NCBI GenBank assembly: GCA_947649205.1 | Contig: CANSQM010000013.1 | Location: 1-64,000 of the forward strand | Reading direction: 5' to 3' | Length of the DNA stretch: 64,000 nt | Origin: an uncultured Enterorhabdus sp. | Lineage (GTDB): Bacteria; Actinomycetota; Coriobacteriia; Coriobacteriales; Eggerthellaceae | Part shown: positions 9,018-18,869 of the stretch, one piece after another | How the letters are laid out: every line of letters begins with the position of its first letter | How positions within the stretch are numbered: position 1 is the stretch's first letter | Program-made: the position numbers and the translations under genes | The notes under the pieces: model-generated | What the model saw: only the letters and a program-made list of their open reading frames with translations | Told to the model about the DNA's origin: nothing | The model's database searches: none

Positions 9018-9386
9018 TTACAGCTGGTTGTTCTGCCAGGCGGCGAGGCCCTTGATGACGAGCTCGTGGGTGCGCTCCACCTCGGGCATGTGCGCCGCGG
9101 CGGCCTCGTACTCGCCGGCGTAGAGAGCGTCGGACACCAGCGCCGCGCACTGGAACAGGTCCTTGAAGGAGAGGTTGCCGGCCACGCCCTTGAGCGCGTG
9201 GGCCTGGCTGTAGCCCTCGGAGTAGTCGGCGGCCTCCATGGCGGCCTTGAGGGCCACGAGGTGTTCGTCGTCCAGGTACTTCAGGGCCAGGCGCTCGTAG
9301 AGGTCGGCGTTGTCGCCGAAGCGGTCCATGGCGTCCACGTAGTCGATCCCGTAGGGGGCCAACTGATCGGCAAGCGTTGCGGTCAT
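9018..9386 (-). CDS. Stand-alone histidine phosphotransfer (Hpt) protein
   Basis: A 122-residue, mostly helical protein with the Hpt motif AHALKGVAGNL, whose first His is the predicted phosphorylation site. Hpt proteins relay phosphate between hybrid sensor kinases and response regulators in the cytoplasm. The frame could also start at an ATG at 9392 or TTG at 9395, but the AAAGGA ribosome site is better spaced for the ATG at 9386. No kinase or response regulator is adjacent, so the partners must be encoded elsewhere. The gene stands alone between a terminator and its own promoter. Confidence 0.8.
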   Translation of the reverse strand: MTATLADQLAPYGIDYVDAMDRFGDNADLYERLALKYLDDEHLVALKAAMEAADYSEGYSQAHALKGVAGNLSFKDLFQCAALVSDALYAGEYEAAAAHMPEVERTHELVIKGLAAWQNNQL

Positions 9387-9487
9387 AATCATCAAGTCCT
9401 TTCAGACTGCGTCGAAGGTCGTCGCCGCGGACCGCTGCCTGCTTCCCCTTCATCTCTGGCGGTGTGCGAGCCCGTGACATTGAGTTC

Positions 9488-9516
9488 AGTTTAACGTCTC
9501 GTAATGGGGCTGTCAG
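9488..9516 (-). promoter_or_regulatory. Probable promoter of the Hpt gene
   Basis: Reading the minus strand, a -35 box CTGACA (9511-9516) is separated by 17 bases from a -10 box TAAACT (9488-9493). This predicts a leader of about 95 nt before the Hpt start. Confidence 0.55.
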
Positions 9517-9624
9517 CGTTCGGCCGCACTCGTTTCCTTCCCGTGGGTACTTGTTGACAAGCTGTAACGAAACGGATGGAAAATCACGGCACCTCATTGA
9601 CGGAAAGGTGGTATAGAACGGAAT

Positions 9625-9660
9625 AGCGCCCCGTTTCCCGAGGTGGGGAAACGGGGTGCT
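9625..9660. terminator. Strong hairpin downstream of tgt
   Basis: A stem of about 15 bp (CGCCCCGTTTCCC side with GGGGAAACGGGGTG side) and a short loop lie about 200 bases beyond the tgt stop. No clear T-run follows on either strand, so termination is inferred from position. The rest of 9661-9859 shows nothing recognisable. Confidence 0.5.
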
Positions 9661-9859
9661 ATTGACGCTTGAGGAGCGGAATGGGTCGGGACGGTGGAAG
9701 ACCCTCCCTCGCGGTATCCCTGAGCGCAGCCGCGACTTCCGCGGTATGCTGATTGCGGACACCCTATTTCGCCCCCTGGTTGGCGGCGAAGCGGGAGTGG
9801 GGAAGGGGCGCGGGAGGCTGCCCGCAGGGGTGCAAATGCTTTCGGCCCTGCTACCCCGC

Positions 9860-11907
<2,048 letters not shown>

Positions 11908-11997
11908 GGGGGTTCCTTTCCGGGTGGGGCCTTGGGGGACGGGGCGCGGGCGCGAGCGGCCGCGCGGGCCGTCTGCGGGGCGCTCCCGCAGTCGTTT

Positions 11998-12020
11998 CAA
12001 GATCAACGTGGTAGTATACC
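11998..12020. promoter_or_regulatory. Possible overlapping divergent promoters for queA and HAD-tgt
   Basis: The near-palindrome GGTAGTATACC gives a -10-like TATACC on + (12015-12020) for queA and TATACT on - (12013-12018) for the HAD-tgt unit. No strong -35 box is visible on either strand, so this is a positional inference. Confidence 0.3.
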
Positions 12021-12049
12021 GCCGATGCAATTCTTAAGGAGCGCTTTTC

Positions 12050-13147
12050 ATGAGAACCGATGATTTCGACTACGCCCTGCCCGACGAGCTGATCGCCCAG
12101 GAGCCCGCCGCCGAGCGCGATGGCTGCCGCCTGCTCGTGATGGATCGCGCCACTGGCGCGGTGGAGGACCGCATCTTCCGCGATATCGCGGACTATCTGC
12201 GGCCGGGAGATCTGCTCGTGGCCAACGAGACCCGCGTCATGCCGGCGCGCCTTTTGGGCGCCAAACGCGCCACCGGCGGGGCGGCCGAGGTGTTTTTGCT
12301 GCGGGAGTGCGGCGGTCCCGAACCCCGGACCAACCGCGTGGCCTTCTGGGAGGTGCTCGTGCGCCCGGGCAAGCGCCTGAAGCCCGGCGCCGGAGCCGTG
12401 GTGGACTTCACCGACGCCGCGGGGAACGTGGTGCTGTCGGCCGAGATCATCGACTGGGCCCGGGACGGCCAGCGCGGCGAGCGCGTGGCGAAGCTGACCA
12501 CGCCGCTGCCCAGCCTGGACGAGGCCCTGCACGCCGTGGGCCACACGCCGCTGCCCCCCTACATCAAGGACTACGCCGGCGACGAGGAGCTCTATCAGAC
12601 CGTGTACTCCCGTCGCGAGAGCTCGGCGGCGGCCCCCACGGCCGGCCTGCACTTCACGCCCCAGCTCATCGAGCGTCTGCGCGAGCGGGGCATCGGCTGG
12701 GCCACGGTGGAGCTGGAAGTGGGCCTGGACACCTTCCGCATCGTAGATGAGGAAGACCCCGCCGACCATGTCATCCACACCGAGTTCTACACGGTGCCGC
12801 AGGCCACGGTGGATGCCGTGAACGCCGCCCACGCCGCCGGGGGCCGCGTGATCGCCGTGGGCACCACGAGCGTGCGCAGCCTGGAGAGCGCCTGGGACCC
12901 CGCGGCCAACGGGGGAGAGGGGGCGCTTAGGCCCCGCGACCGCGAGGCCACGAGCCTCTACATCCTGCCGGGCTACGAGTTCTCCGTGGTGGACGCGCTC
13001 ATCACCAACTTCCACGTGCCCCGAAGCACGCTCATGATGCTCGTGAGCGCCTTCAGCACCCGCGAGCATATCATGGCCGCCTACGAGCACGCCGTGGCCG
13101 AGCGCTACCGCCTCCTCTCCTTCGGCGACGCCATGTTCCTACACTAG
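12050..13147 (+). CDS. queA: S-adenosylmethionine:tRNA ribosyltransferase-isomerase
   Basis: A 365-residue QueA of normal length (FDYALPDELIAQEPAAERD at the start, VANETRVMPARLLG, PTAGLHFT and the C-terminal NFHVPRSTLMMLVSAF). It transfers and isomerises the ribosyl group of SAM onto preQ1-modified tRNA, giving epoxyqueuosine. AAGGAG at 12036 supports the start. It is transcribed away from tgt, so the two queuosine steps form a divergent pair. Confidence 0.96.
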   Translation: MRTDDFDYALPDELIAQEPAAERDGCRLLVMDRATGAVEDRIFRDIADYLRPGDLLVANETRVMPARLLGAKRATGGAAEVFLLRECGGPEPRTNRVAFWEVLVRPGKRLKPGAGAVVDFTDAAGNVVLSAEIIDWARDGQRGERVAKLTTPLPSLDEALHAVGHTPLPPYIKDYAGDEELYQTVYSRRESSAAAPTAGLHFTPQLIERLRERGIGWATVELEVGLDTFRIVDEEDPADHVIHTEFYTVPQATVDAVNAAHAAGGRVIAVGTTSVRSLESAWDPAANGGEGALRPRDREATSLYILPGYEFSVVDALITNFHVPRSTLMMLVSAFSTREHIMAAYEHAVAERYRLLSFGDAMFLH

Positions 13148-13263
13148 GAACGGGGCGGTGGCTGTCGGCCCGGCCGTCCGCTGGCCGGCTTCCCTGTGAA
13201 TCCCCGACCTGACCGATATGCCCTGGGAGATGTCGAGGCGGTTCTTGTCGCGCCCCGAGTTGT

Positions 13264-13425
13264 TTTTCGGCTTGAAAAGCACGACCTTGGAACCGTTTCG
13301 GAACTTGAAGGGGGAGGGGCGTATTACATTTTCGGAGTTTTCCCTCGTGGCGTAATACCGGGGGAGGCGATTTCCTCGATTTCGGGCAAAATCGGTTCCA
13401 AGGTCGTGCTTTCCAAGCCAGAAAA
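13264..13425. repeat. Long hairpin repeat, family C copy 1
   Basis: Outer arms (about 13267-13296 and 13392-13419) match as inverted repeats over 26 of 27 bases (GGCTTG...GGAACCG). Inside them an inner inverted pair GTATTAC (13321-13327) / GTAATAC (13352-13358) is spaced by 24 bases. The element covers the 3' end of the AbiEi-like gene and supplies its TAA stop. A second, diverged copy sits on the other side of that gene. Confidence 0.8.
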
Positions 13426-14547
13426 TGCTCTGGCGCCTGAAAGCGGCGAACATTCGGGCGCGGTGCGCGAATCGGCAGGTGTCGAGCACGGCAGGGCGGC
13501 TGCGACCGATTCGGGAGCGCCTTTCAGCCATTCGCGACGGTGGTATCGGCTGAGCGACCAGCCTGTGCGGAAGAGGACGCCCTGCTGCTGACGAAATGCG
13601 GCGCTTTGGGGTCTCAGTCGGGTACCCATGCGTCGCCGCGACTGTTCGGCGACTTTCCGCATTTCTTCCCGGCTGCCTATTTGCCGCGCGGTAACCGTGA
13701 TGACTTTGTACCCGTCGGCTTCAAGAGCCAGCCGTTTCTGGGCATCGCGCGTCAGCTGCGTCGCGCTTGCATGCTCGGTGTTGGAGTCGTACTCGATGTC
13801 GAGACGGCTGCTCTCGCAGAGGATGTCGGGGACGAGCGTGTTTCGGTGAGCGATGGCGCGGGCCTTGGAACTGGGCTTTACGCGGCGGTTGGCGGCGATA
13901 CCCGGCAGTTGGTAGCCCCCAAGGCGATAGGGAAGGCCCAAGGCCATGGCCAGAAACACCTCGGGAGGCGATGCGGCGCCGTCTACCATGAGGTCGAGGG
14001 CCCGGCGTGCCGGCTTCGCGCCGAGGATGCCCGGATTGCGCCCGACGAATGCTCCGATGCGCCGCACGCTGGTGAGCGGTCGGCGCTTTCCCAGGCCGTT
14101 GCGTGCTTTGGGATCGATGAAGAAGGTGCCGCACAGCGCGTTGCCCACCTTCACGAGTTCGTGGAGGTCCAGGCTGTTCGCGACTTGGACGAAGCACAGC
14201 TCGGGGCAGGGCGCGTATATTCCGCTGGCCACACGGCAGAACGGCTTGCCGGTAAGCTTGAACTGGGAGCGATGGGGCGCAACTCCGTCAGGGCATCGCT
14301 TCATGCGCGCGGAAACCGCAACATGGTAGGGCCGGGGGATTTGAGGGCAGCAGCGCGCGAGATATTGGATTGCCGCGTCGTTGGGCTTGCAGTTCCGCAG
14401 CGCATTTTGACCTACCCGGTTTCCTTCGCCGGGTGTGGCCGGGGCCGAAAGCCACCAGGAGAGCGCCGATATGCCGTATAGGAAAATTCGCATGGGCGTA
14501 TTGTAGGGGGTTCGCCGGCGTTCGGCATGCCCGGCCGCCGCTTTCAT
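13324..14547 (-). CDS. AbiEi/DUF559-like putative nuclease-fold protein
   Basis: About 407 codons from an ATG at 14547 (fair GCGGAACA ribosome site), or 389 from an ATG at 14493. IFLYGISALSWWL opens the conserved part, SGIYAPCPELCFVQVAN and ELVKVGNALCGTFF lie mid-protein, and PDILCESSRLDIEYDSNTEH ... DAQKRLALEADGYKVITV resembles the endonuclease-fold (PD-D/E-x-K, Vsr/DUF559-like) domain that ends many AbiEi-type proteins. Function is not established; an antitoxin- or defence-like role is possible. The last ~40 residues are encoded by a hairpin repeat and look unrelated to the domain. Base use is less GC-biased than in neighbours, suggesting transfer. The opposite strand also has a long open frame, judged a shadow. 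Confidence 0.6.
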   Translation of the reverse strand: MKAAAGHAERRRTPYNTPMRIFLYGISALSWWLSAPATPGEGNRVGQNALRNCKPNDAAIQYLARCCPQIPRPYHVAVSARMKRCPDGVAPHRSQFKLTGKPFCRVASGIYAPCPELCFVQVANSLDLHELVKVGNALCGTFFIDPKARNGLGKRRPLTSVRRIGAFVGRNPGILGAKPARRALDLMVDGAASPPEVFLAMALGLPYRLGGYQLPGIAANRRVKPSSKARAIAHRNTLVPDILCESSRLDIEYDSNTEHASATQLTRDAQKRLALEADGYKVITVTARQIGSREEMRKVAEQSRRRMGTRLRPQSAAFRQQQGVLFRTGWSLSRYHRREWLKGAPESVAAALPCSTPADSRTAPECSPLSGARAFSGLESTTLEPILPEIEEIASPGITPRGKTPKM

Positions 14548-14673
14548 GAATGTTCCGCTGTGGTAAGTCAGCGGCTCAGGGTTCGGGCGCGTGCGGAACC
14601 TTTTCGCCTGGTTTTGGCGTGCCGTCGGCAGTAAGGGGCCGCCCCGTCTCGGCGGGGATTTTCCGTGCCTGAA

Positions 14674-14843
14674 GCGTTTTCTGGCTTGAAAAGCACGAGT
14701 TTGGTCCCTTGGACTGTGATTTTGCTGGGAATGGTAATACATGACCTGGGGAAACAGAGGGAGATGTATTACAAACTGGCTTCTTTTGGACGCTTTTCGG
14801 ATCGATCGGGTTCCAAGGTCGTTGTTTGCAAGCCTGAAAACGC
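14674..14843. repeat. Long hairpin repeat, family C copy 2
   Basis: This element has the same design as the copy at 13264. Outer arms at 14674-14713 and 14803-14843 start GCGTTTTC and end GAAAACGC with several mismatches. An inner inverted pair GTAATAC (14734-14740) / GTATTAC (14766-14772) lies between them. It sits upstream of the AbiEi-like gene's start, so the gene is bracketed by the pair. Confidence 0.75.
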
Positions 14844-15287
14844 CCCAAGAACCGGAGAGACGCTCGTGTTGCAGGCATCTCGGGAGGAGAAAAGCATGTC
14901 GTGGCGCGAGGGACGGAGGAGTTTTCGCAAGCGGGAAGGGGTAGGGCTGTTGAAAGTTCTCCCAGTTCATTGCAAGGGTTTAGGGAAAAGTTTACGGGAA
15001 TAATCTTTTTCTGGTGCGTCTTCCGATGCGCTGGGCGCCGCCGGTGGTCATAGTGAGCACCGTCGCGAGGCGCGGTAGGGAAGGGCTCCGGCCCCCTGAG
15101 CGCCCTTTGCGGCCGAACAGTTAGGTGGGCGTGCGGTGCTCGCGGGAGCGCCGGGCCGCGGACGACGGTGCGCGGCGCGCCCGAGGAGGTTTTGCGGGGC
15201 CGATGGCAATGCGCCACCCGGAGCTCACGGGAGCGTCGGGCGCGCCTGCCCTCCGGATCCCGCACGAAAGAGAGAGAGGGAGTTGCC
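14844..15287. other. Intergenic stretch upstream of the flavoprotein gene
   Basis: No convincing gene lies here. Bases to about 15015 are AT-richer and continue the island composition; from about 15030 normal GC resumes. A purine-rich ribosome site (AGAGAGGGAG) precedes the flavoprotein. No clear -35/-10 pair was found. Confidence 0.5.
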
Positions 15288-16928
15288 ATGACTGCTACCA
15301 ACTTTACCCGTCGCGACCTGTTCAAGTTCGGCGGCATCGCCGCCCTGGGCGCTGCCGGAGCCGCCAGCCTTGCCGGCTGCGGTCAGCCCAAGACGCGCTC
15401 CGAGGCGGCCGCCGAGGCCGGCCTGGCCGAGACCGGCGCGGCCACGGGCCCGTCGTTTCTGGCCCCGCAGACCCCCATCACCGACTTCGTCGAGACCCAC
15501 GACTACGACGTGGTGGTCGTGGGCGCCGGCGAGTCGGGCCTGGCCGCGGTGCACACCGCCCTGGAGGCCGGGGCGCGGGTGGCCTGCGTGCAGAACATCA
15601 ACGCTGCCCAGACCACGGGCAACATGGCCGCGTCCATCGATCTGAGCAAGACCGACGAGGCGGCGGTGCAGGCCTGCGTGAGCTTCATCAACTGGAAGAG
15701 CGACTACCGTTCCGACCGCGATCTCGTGAACATCTGGGCCCATAACTCCCAGGAGGCTCTGGCCTGGTGGGCCGAGGAGGCGGCCAAGGGCGGCGTGGAA
15801 TCGAAGCCCCACGACGCGGTGCTCACCTACAACGGCTACGATATCCACCTGCACGCCAACACCTACTTCCACGTGGAGGGCAACCACAACGCCGCCGCCA
15901 CGGTGATCGCCGAGAACCTGGCCGCCGCCGGCGCCGAGTTCTTCTACAACACCCCCTGCGTGCAGCTGGCCGTCGATGAGTCCGGCGCGGTCACGGGCGC
16001 CATCTGCGAGGCCGAGGACGGCCACCACCTGTTCACGGCGGCCAGGGGCGTCATCCTGGCCTGCGGCGACTACTCCTCCAACCAGGAGATGCTCGACTAC
16101 TACGCCCCCGACACCAAGGGCTTCAGCCTGTTCACCGACTTCCGCGACGGCAGTGCTCTGGTGGCTGGCATGAACGCCGGCGCCATCATGACGCCCCACA
16201 CCCACACGAAGATGATCCACGGCGAGCCGGCCTTCGTGCGCCTGGAGATGCCCTTCCTCTTCGTGGACCAGGAGGGCAACCGCTTCATGGACGAGACCTG
16301 CTGCCGCATGGGCTACATGAACAACTTCGCCCGCCCCTATCTGGCCCGCGCTGGCTTCGAGGATTCCACGGCCGCCAAGTTCTTCAGCCTCGTGCCCGCC
16401 AACTGGGAGAGCTACTACGAGGACTGGAAGGCCGCCGCGCCCTACGACATCTCCCAGTACAACGGCGACAACAAGGTAAACCCCGAGAAGTGGATCAAGG
16501 CCGACACCGTGGAGGCCCTGGCCGAGGCCATGAACGCCTACGCCGCCGAGAACGATTGGAAGCTCACGGCGGTTGACCCGGCCCATCTCGCCGAGACCGT
16601 GGCCCGCTACAACGATCTGTGCGCCGCCGGCCGCGACGAGGACTTCGGCAAGTCCGCGAAGTACCTCGTGCCCATCGAGGGCGGCCCCTACTACGCCATT
16701 CCCCGCGGCTCCAACAAGCTGCCGGCCATCCTGGGCGGTCTGGTGGTCAACGGCGATCACCAGTGCCTGAACGAGGCCTTCGAGCCCATCGCCGGCCTGT
16801 TCGCCGTGGGCAACGCCTCGGGCCAGTTCTTCGGCGGCGTGGACTACCCCATGGACATCGAGGGCCTCTCCATCGGCCGCGCCATCACCTCCGGCTACTA
16901 TACCGGCAAGCTCGTCGCGAGCCGATAG
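15288..16928 (+). CDS. Tat-exported FAD-binding fumarate-reductase-like flavoprotein
   Basis: A 546-residue protein. A twin-arginine signal (TRRDLFKFGG, then a hydrophobic Ala/Gly stretch) ends in SLAGCG, so it may be a Tat lipoprotein. A Rossmann FAD motif (VVVVGAGESGLAA) starts near residue 70. The C-terminal half has the fumarate reductase/succinate dehydrogenase flavoprotein layout, ending in GGVDYPMDIEGLSIGRAITS. Such enzymes reduce C=C bonds of fumarate-like, cinnamate-like or other organic acids outside the membrane, fed by cytochromes or quinols. No electron-donor subunit is adjacent. The next gene, a membrane LuxR regulator, is a common neighbour and probable regulator. The substrate is not predictable here. 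Confidence 0.85.
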   Translation: MTATNFTRRDLFKFGGIAALGAAGAASLAGCGQPKTRSEAAAEAGLAETGAATGPSFLAPQTPITDFVETHDYDVVVVGAGESGLAAVHTALEAGARVACVQNINAAQTTGNMAASIDLSKTDEAAVQACVSFINWKSDYRSDRDLVNIWAHNSQEALAWWAEEAAKGGVESKPHDAVLTYNGYDIHLHANTYFHVEGNHNAAATVIAENLAAAGAEFFYNTPCVQLAVDESGAVTGAICEAEDGHHLFTAARGVILACGDYSSNQEMLDYYAPDTKGFSLFTDFRDGSALVAGMNAGAIMTPHTHTKMIHGEPAFVRLEMPFLFVDQEGNRFMDETCCRMGYMNNFARPYLARAGFEDSTAAKFFSLVPANWESYYEDWKAAAPYDISQYNGDNKVNPEKWIKADTVEALAEAMNAYAAENDWKLTAVDPAHLAETVARYNDLCAAGRDEDFGKSAKYLVPIEGGPYYAIPRGSNKLPAILGGLVVNGDHQCLNEAFEPIAGLFAVGNASGQFFGGVDYPMDIEGLSIGRAITSGYYTGKLVASR

Positions 16929-16992
16929 GCGCTCCGGTGGTCGCGGGTTCCGCGCCAGCGTTGCCGCTCCCATAAGCTATCTCCCTCCCTCA

Positions 16993-17026
16993 AGGCCCGG
17001 CCGCCTCCCTCCCTGCGGTCGGGCCT
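16993..17026 (+). terminator. Hairpin terminator after the flavoprotein gene
   Basis: AGGCCCGGCCGC (16993-17004) pairs with GCGGTCGGGCCT (17015-17026) around a 10-nt pyrimidine loop, allowing one wobble. Only a short CTGT tail follows. Confidence 0.6.
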
Positions 17027-17212
17027 CTGTGCGGGGGGGGGAGTAGCTGGAAGGGGGGCGGCACCAGGGGTTGCCGCGCTTGCGACGACTGCGGCCGCGG
17101 CGTTGGCGCCTCCCGAGGCGGCCGCCGGGGGCGCCCGCTTGCCGGTGATGCCGCCGCGGGATGCCTGCGCGGATGGCGAGTGCGACGGGTGCCCCGACAG
17201 CCCGCGACCTGC

Positions 17213-17218
17213 TATACT
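17213..17218 (+). promoter_or_regulatory. -10 box immediately before a LuxR gene start
   Basis: TATACT ends 6 bases before the ATG at 17225. No Shine-Dalgarno sequence is present, so transcription probably starts at or next to the start codon, giving a leaderless mRNA. No clear -35 box is visible. Confidence 0.5.
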
Positions 17219-17224
17219 GCCCCC

Positions 17225-18649
17225 ATGGGGAAGCTGCTGGCTGACATACGGAAGGGGAGGGAGGATCGCGCCCTCTACCTGGCGGGCATCCTGCCCTACT
17301 TGTTCGCGCTCGGCTGCGCCCGGGCCTGGGTGACCCTGGCCGTGGCGGCCCCGGCCCTGGCCCTGCCGGCCCCCTTTGATCTGCACGATGTCTTCGACTG
17401 CGCCATGGTCCTCATCTCCATCGCCGTGGCCCTCGCGGCCCGGCGCCTCGTGCCCCTGAACGCCACCGGTGCAGTGCGCGCGGTGTCCGCCGGCGCCATG
17501 GTGGCCGCCTCCCTTGCCCTCATTGCCGCGGGGGCGGCATCCCTTCCCGCAGGCGCACCGGCAGCTCTCGCCGTGCTCGGCGCGGCCCTTGGCGGCCTCG
17601 GCTTCGGGCTCTTCCTGGTGCTGTGGGCCGAGGTCCTCAGCTGCATCTCCCTCATCCGCGTCTTCCTGTACACCACGGCCTCGCAGCTTGCGGCCGTGGT
17701 CTTCGTGTTCTTCTGCGGCGGCCTCGACGGTCTGCGGGTGGCCTGCGCCATGGTGGCCCTGCCCGTGGCCGCCATCCTCTGTTTGCGGAGGGCCTTCCGC
17801 GCCCTGCCCCTGGCCGACCGCCCCTCGCCGGTGGTGCCGAAGTTCACCTACCCGTGGAAGATCTTCGCGCTGCTGGCTTTGTTTTCCTTCGCCTACGGCC
17901 TGCGCCAGCACCAGTTGGCCGCCGGGGCCGGTATGCACTCGTCCCTGTCCACGGCCATCGTCATGGCGGTGCTCTTCGCCGGCGCCTACTTCTTCTCGAG
18001 CCGGCTCAACATCGGCGCCCTGTACCGGTCGCCCTTCGTGCTCATCGTGTGCGGCTTTCTGCTCGTGCCGAGCGAGGGGGTCTTCGGGGCGGCGGCCTCC
18101 AGCTACCTCATCTCCATGAGCTACTCGCTCGTGGGCATCATCGTGGCGCTGCTGCTCTACGATATCGCGAAGCGCCTCGGCGTGACCGTGGTGGCCTTCG
18201 CCGCCGTCAAGGGGGCCGAGCAGATCTTCGTCATCGGGGGCAAGGGCGCCTCGGAGGCCCTGGGGGCCGCGGGTCTTCCCGCCGGTGTGCAGGATGCCCT
18301 CATCGCCGGGCTCGTGGTGGCCATGATGGTGGCGGCCATGCTCATCCTGCTCTCGGAGAAGGAGCTGGCCAGCCGCTGGGGCGTGCGCATCCTGGACGTG
18401 GGCGGCCTCGTGGAGAAGACCCCCGACGAGGAGCGCCGCGAGGCCCGGGTGGCCGAGCTGGCCGAGCATGCCCGCCTCACCCCGCGCGAGACCGAGATCC
18501 TGCACCTTATCGCCCAGGGGAAGAACGGCCCGGCCATCCGCAGCGAGCTCTTCATTGCCGAGGGCACTCTGAAGGCCCACACGAGCCACATCTACGAGAA
18601 ATGCGGCGTCGCCAACCGCCGCGAGCTCGCGGCCCTGCTGGGCCGCTAG
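17225..18649 (+). CDS. Membrane-bound LuxR-family regulator
   Basis: A 474-residue protein with about 12 hydrophobic segments (residues ~20-390) and a C-terminal LuxR/GerE helix-turn-helix (LTPRETEILHLIAQGKN ... TLKAHTSHIYEKCG). This is the MFS-like membrane sensor plus LuxR design that is greatly expanded in Eggerthellaceae, often beside respiratory-type flavoproteins. It probably senses a small molecule in the membrane and controls the adjacent Tat flavoprotein gene; that is inference from position. A frame extending to 17180 is ignored because the -10 box lies between. Confidence 0.85.
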   Translation: MGKLLADIRKGREDRALYLAGILPYLFALGCARAWVTLAVAAPALALPAPFDLHDVFDCAMVLISIAVALAARRLVPLNATGAVRAVSAGAMVAASLALIAAGAASLPAGAPAALAVLGAALGGLGFGLFLVLWAEVLSCISLIRVFLYTTASQLAAVVFVFFCGGLDGLRVACAMVALPVAAILCLRRAFRALPLADRPSPVVPKFTYPWKIFALLALFSFAYGLRQHQLAAGAGMHSSLSTAIVMAVLFAGAYFFSSRLNIGALYRSPFVLIVCGFLLVPSEGVFGAAASSYLISMSYSLVGIIVALLLYDIAKRLGVTVVAFAAVKGAEQIFVIGGKGASEALGAAGLPAGVQDALIAGLVVAMMVAAMLILLSEKELASRWGVRILDVGGLVEKTPDEERREARVAELAEHARLTPRETEILHLIAQGKNGPAIRSELFIAEGTLKAHTSHIYEKCGVANRRELAALLGR

Positions 18650-18869
18650 GGCGGGGCGGCCCGTCGGGCGGCGGATGCTCGGGGCGCGGTCGGGCGGTCC
18701 CGCTGCGGCTGCGACAGGGCACGGAGGTGGGGTAAGGGAAATAGCGGCTGTTCACGGCAGTTCTTTTATGGCACAATAGGCAAGTTAACGTGAATGCGCC
18801 GCGCTCGGGGAGGATGCGGCGCCGTTCGCTGAGAAGAGATTCGCGATACGGAAAGAAAAGGCAAGTCCC

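Noticed and set aside
12030-13090. Minus-strand frame opposite queA
   Set aside because: queA is complete and conserved on the plus strand; the antisense frame has no recognisable domain.
13540-14481. A 313-codon plus-strand frame over the AbiEi-like gene
   Set aside because: The minus-strand product has coherent conserved blocks and an endonuclease-like end, while the plus-strand product has none and no ribosome site.
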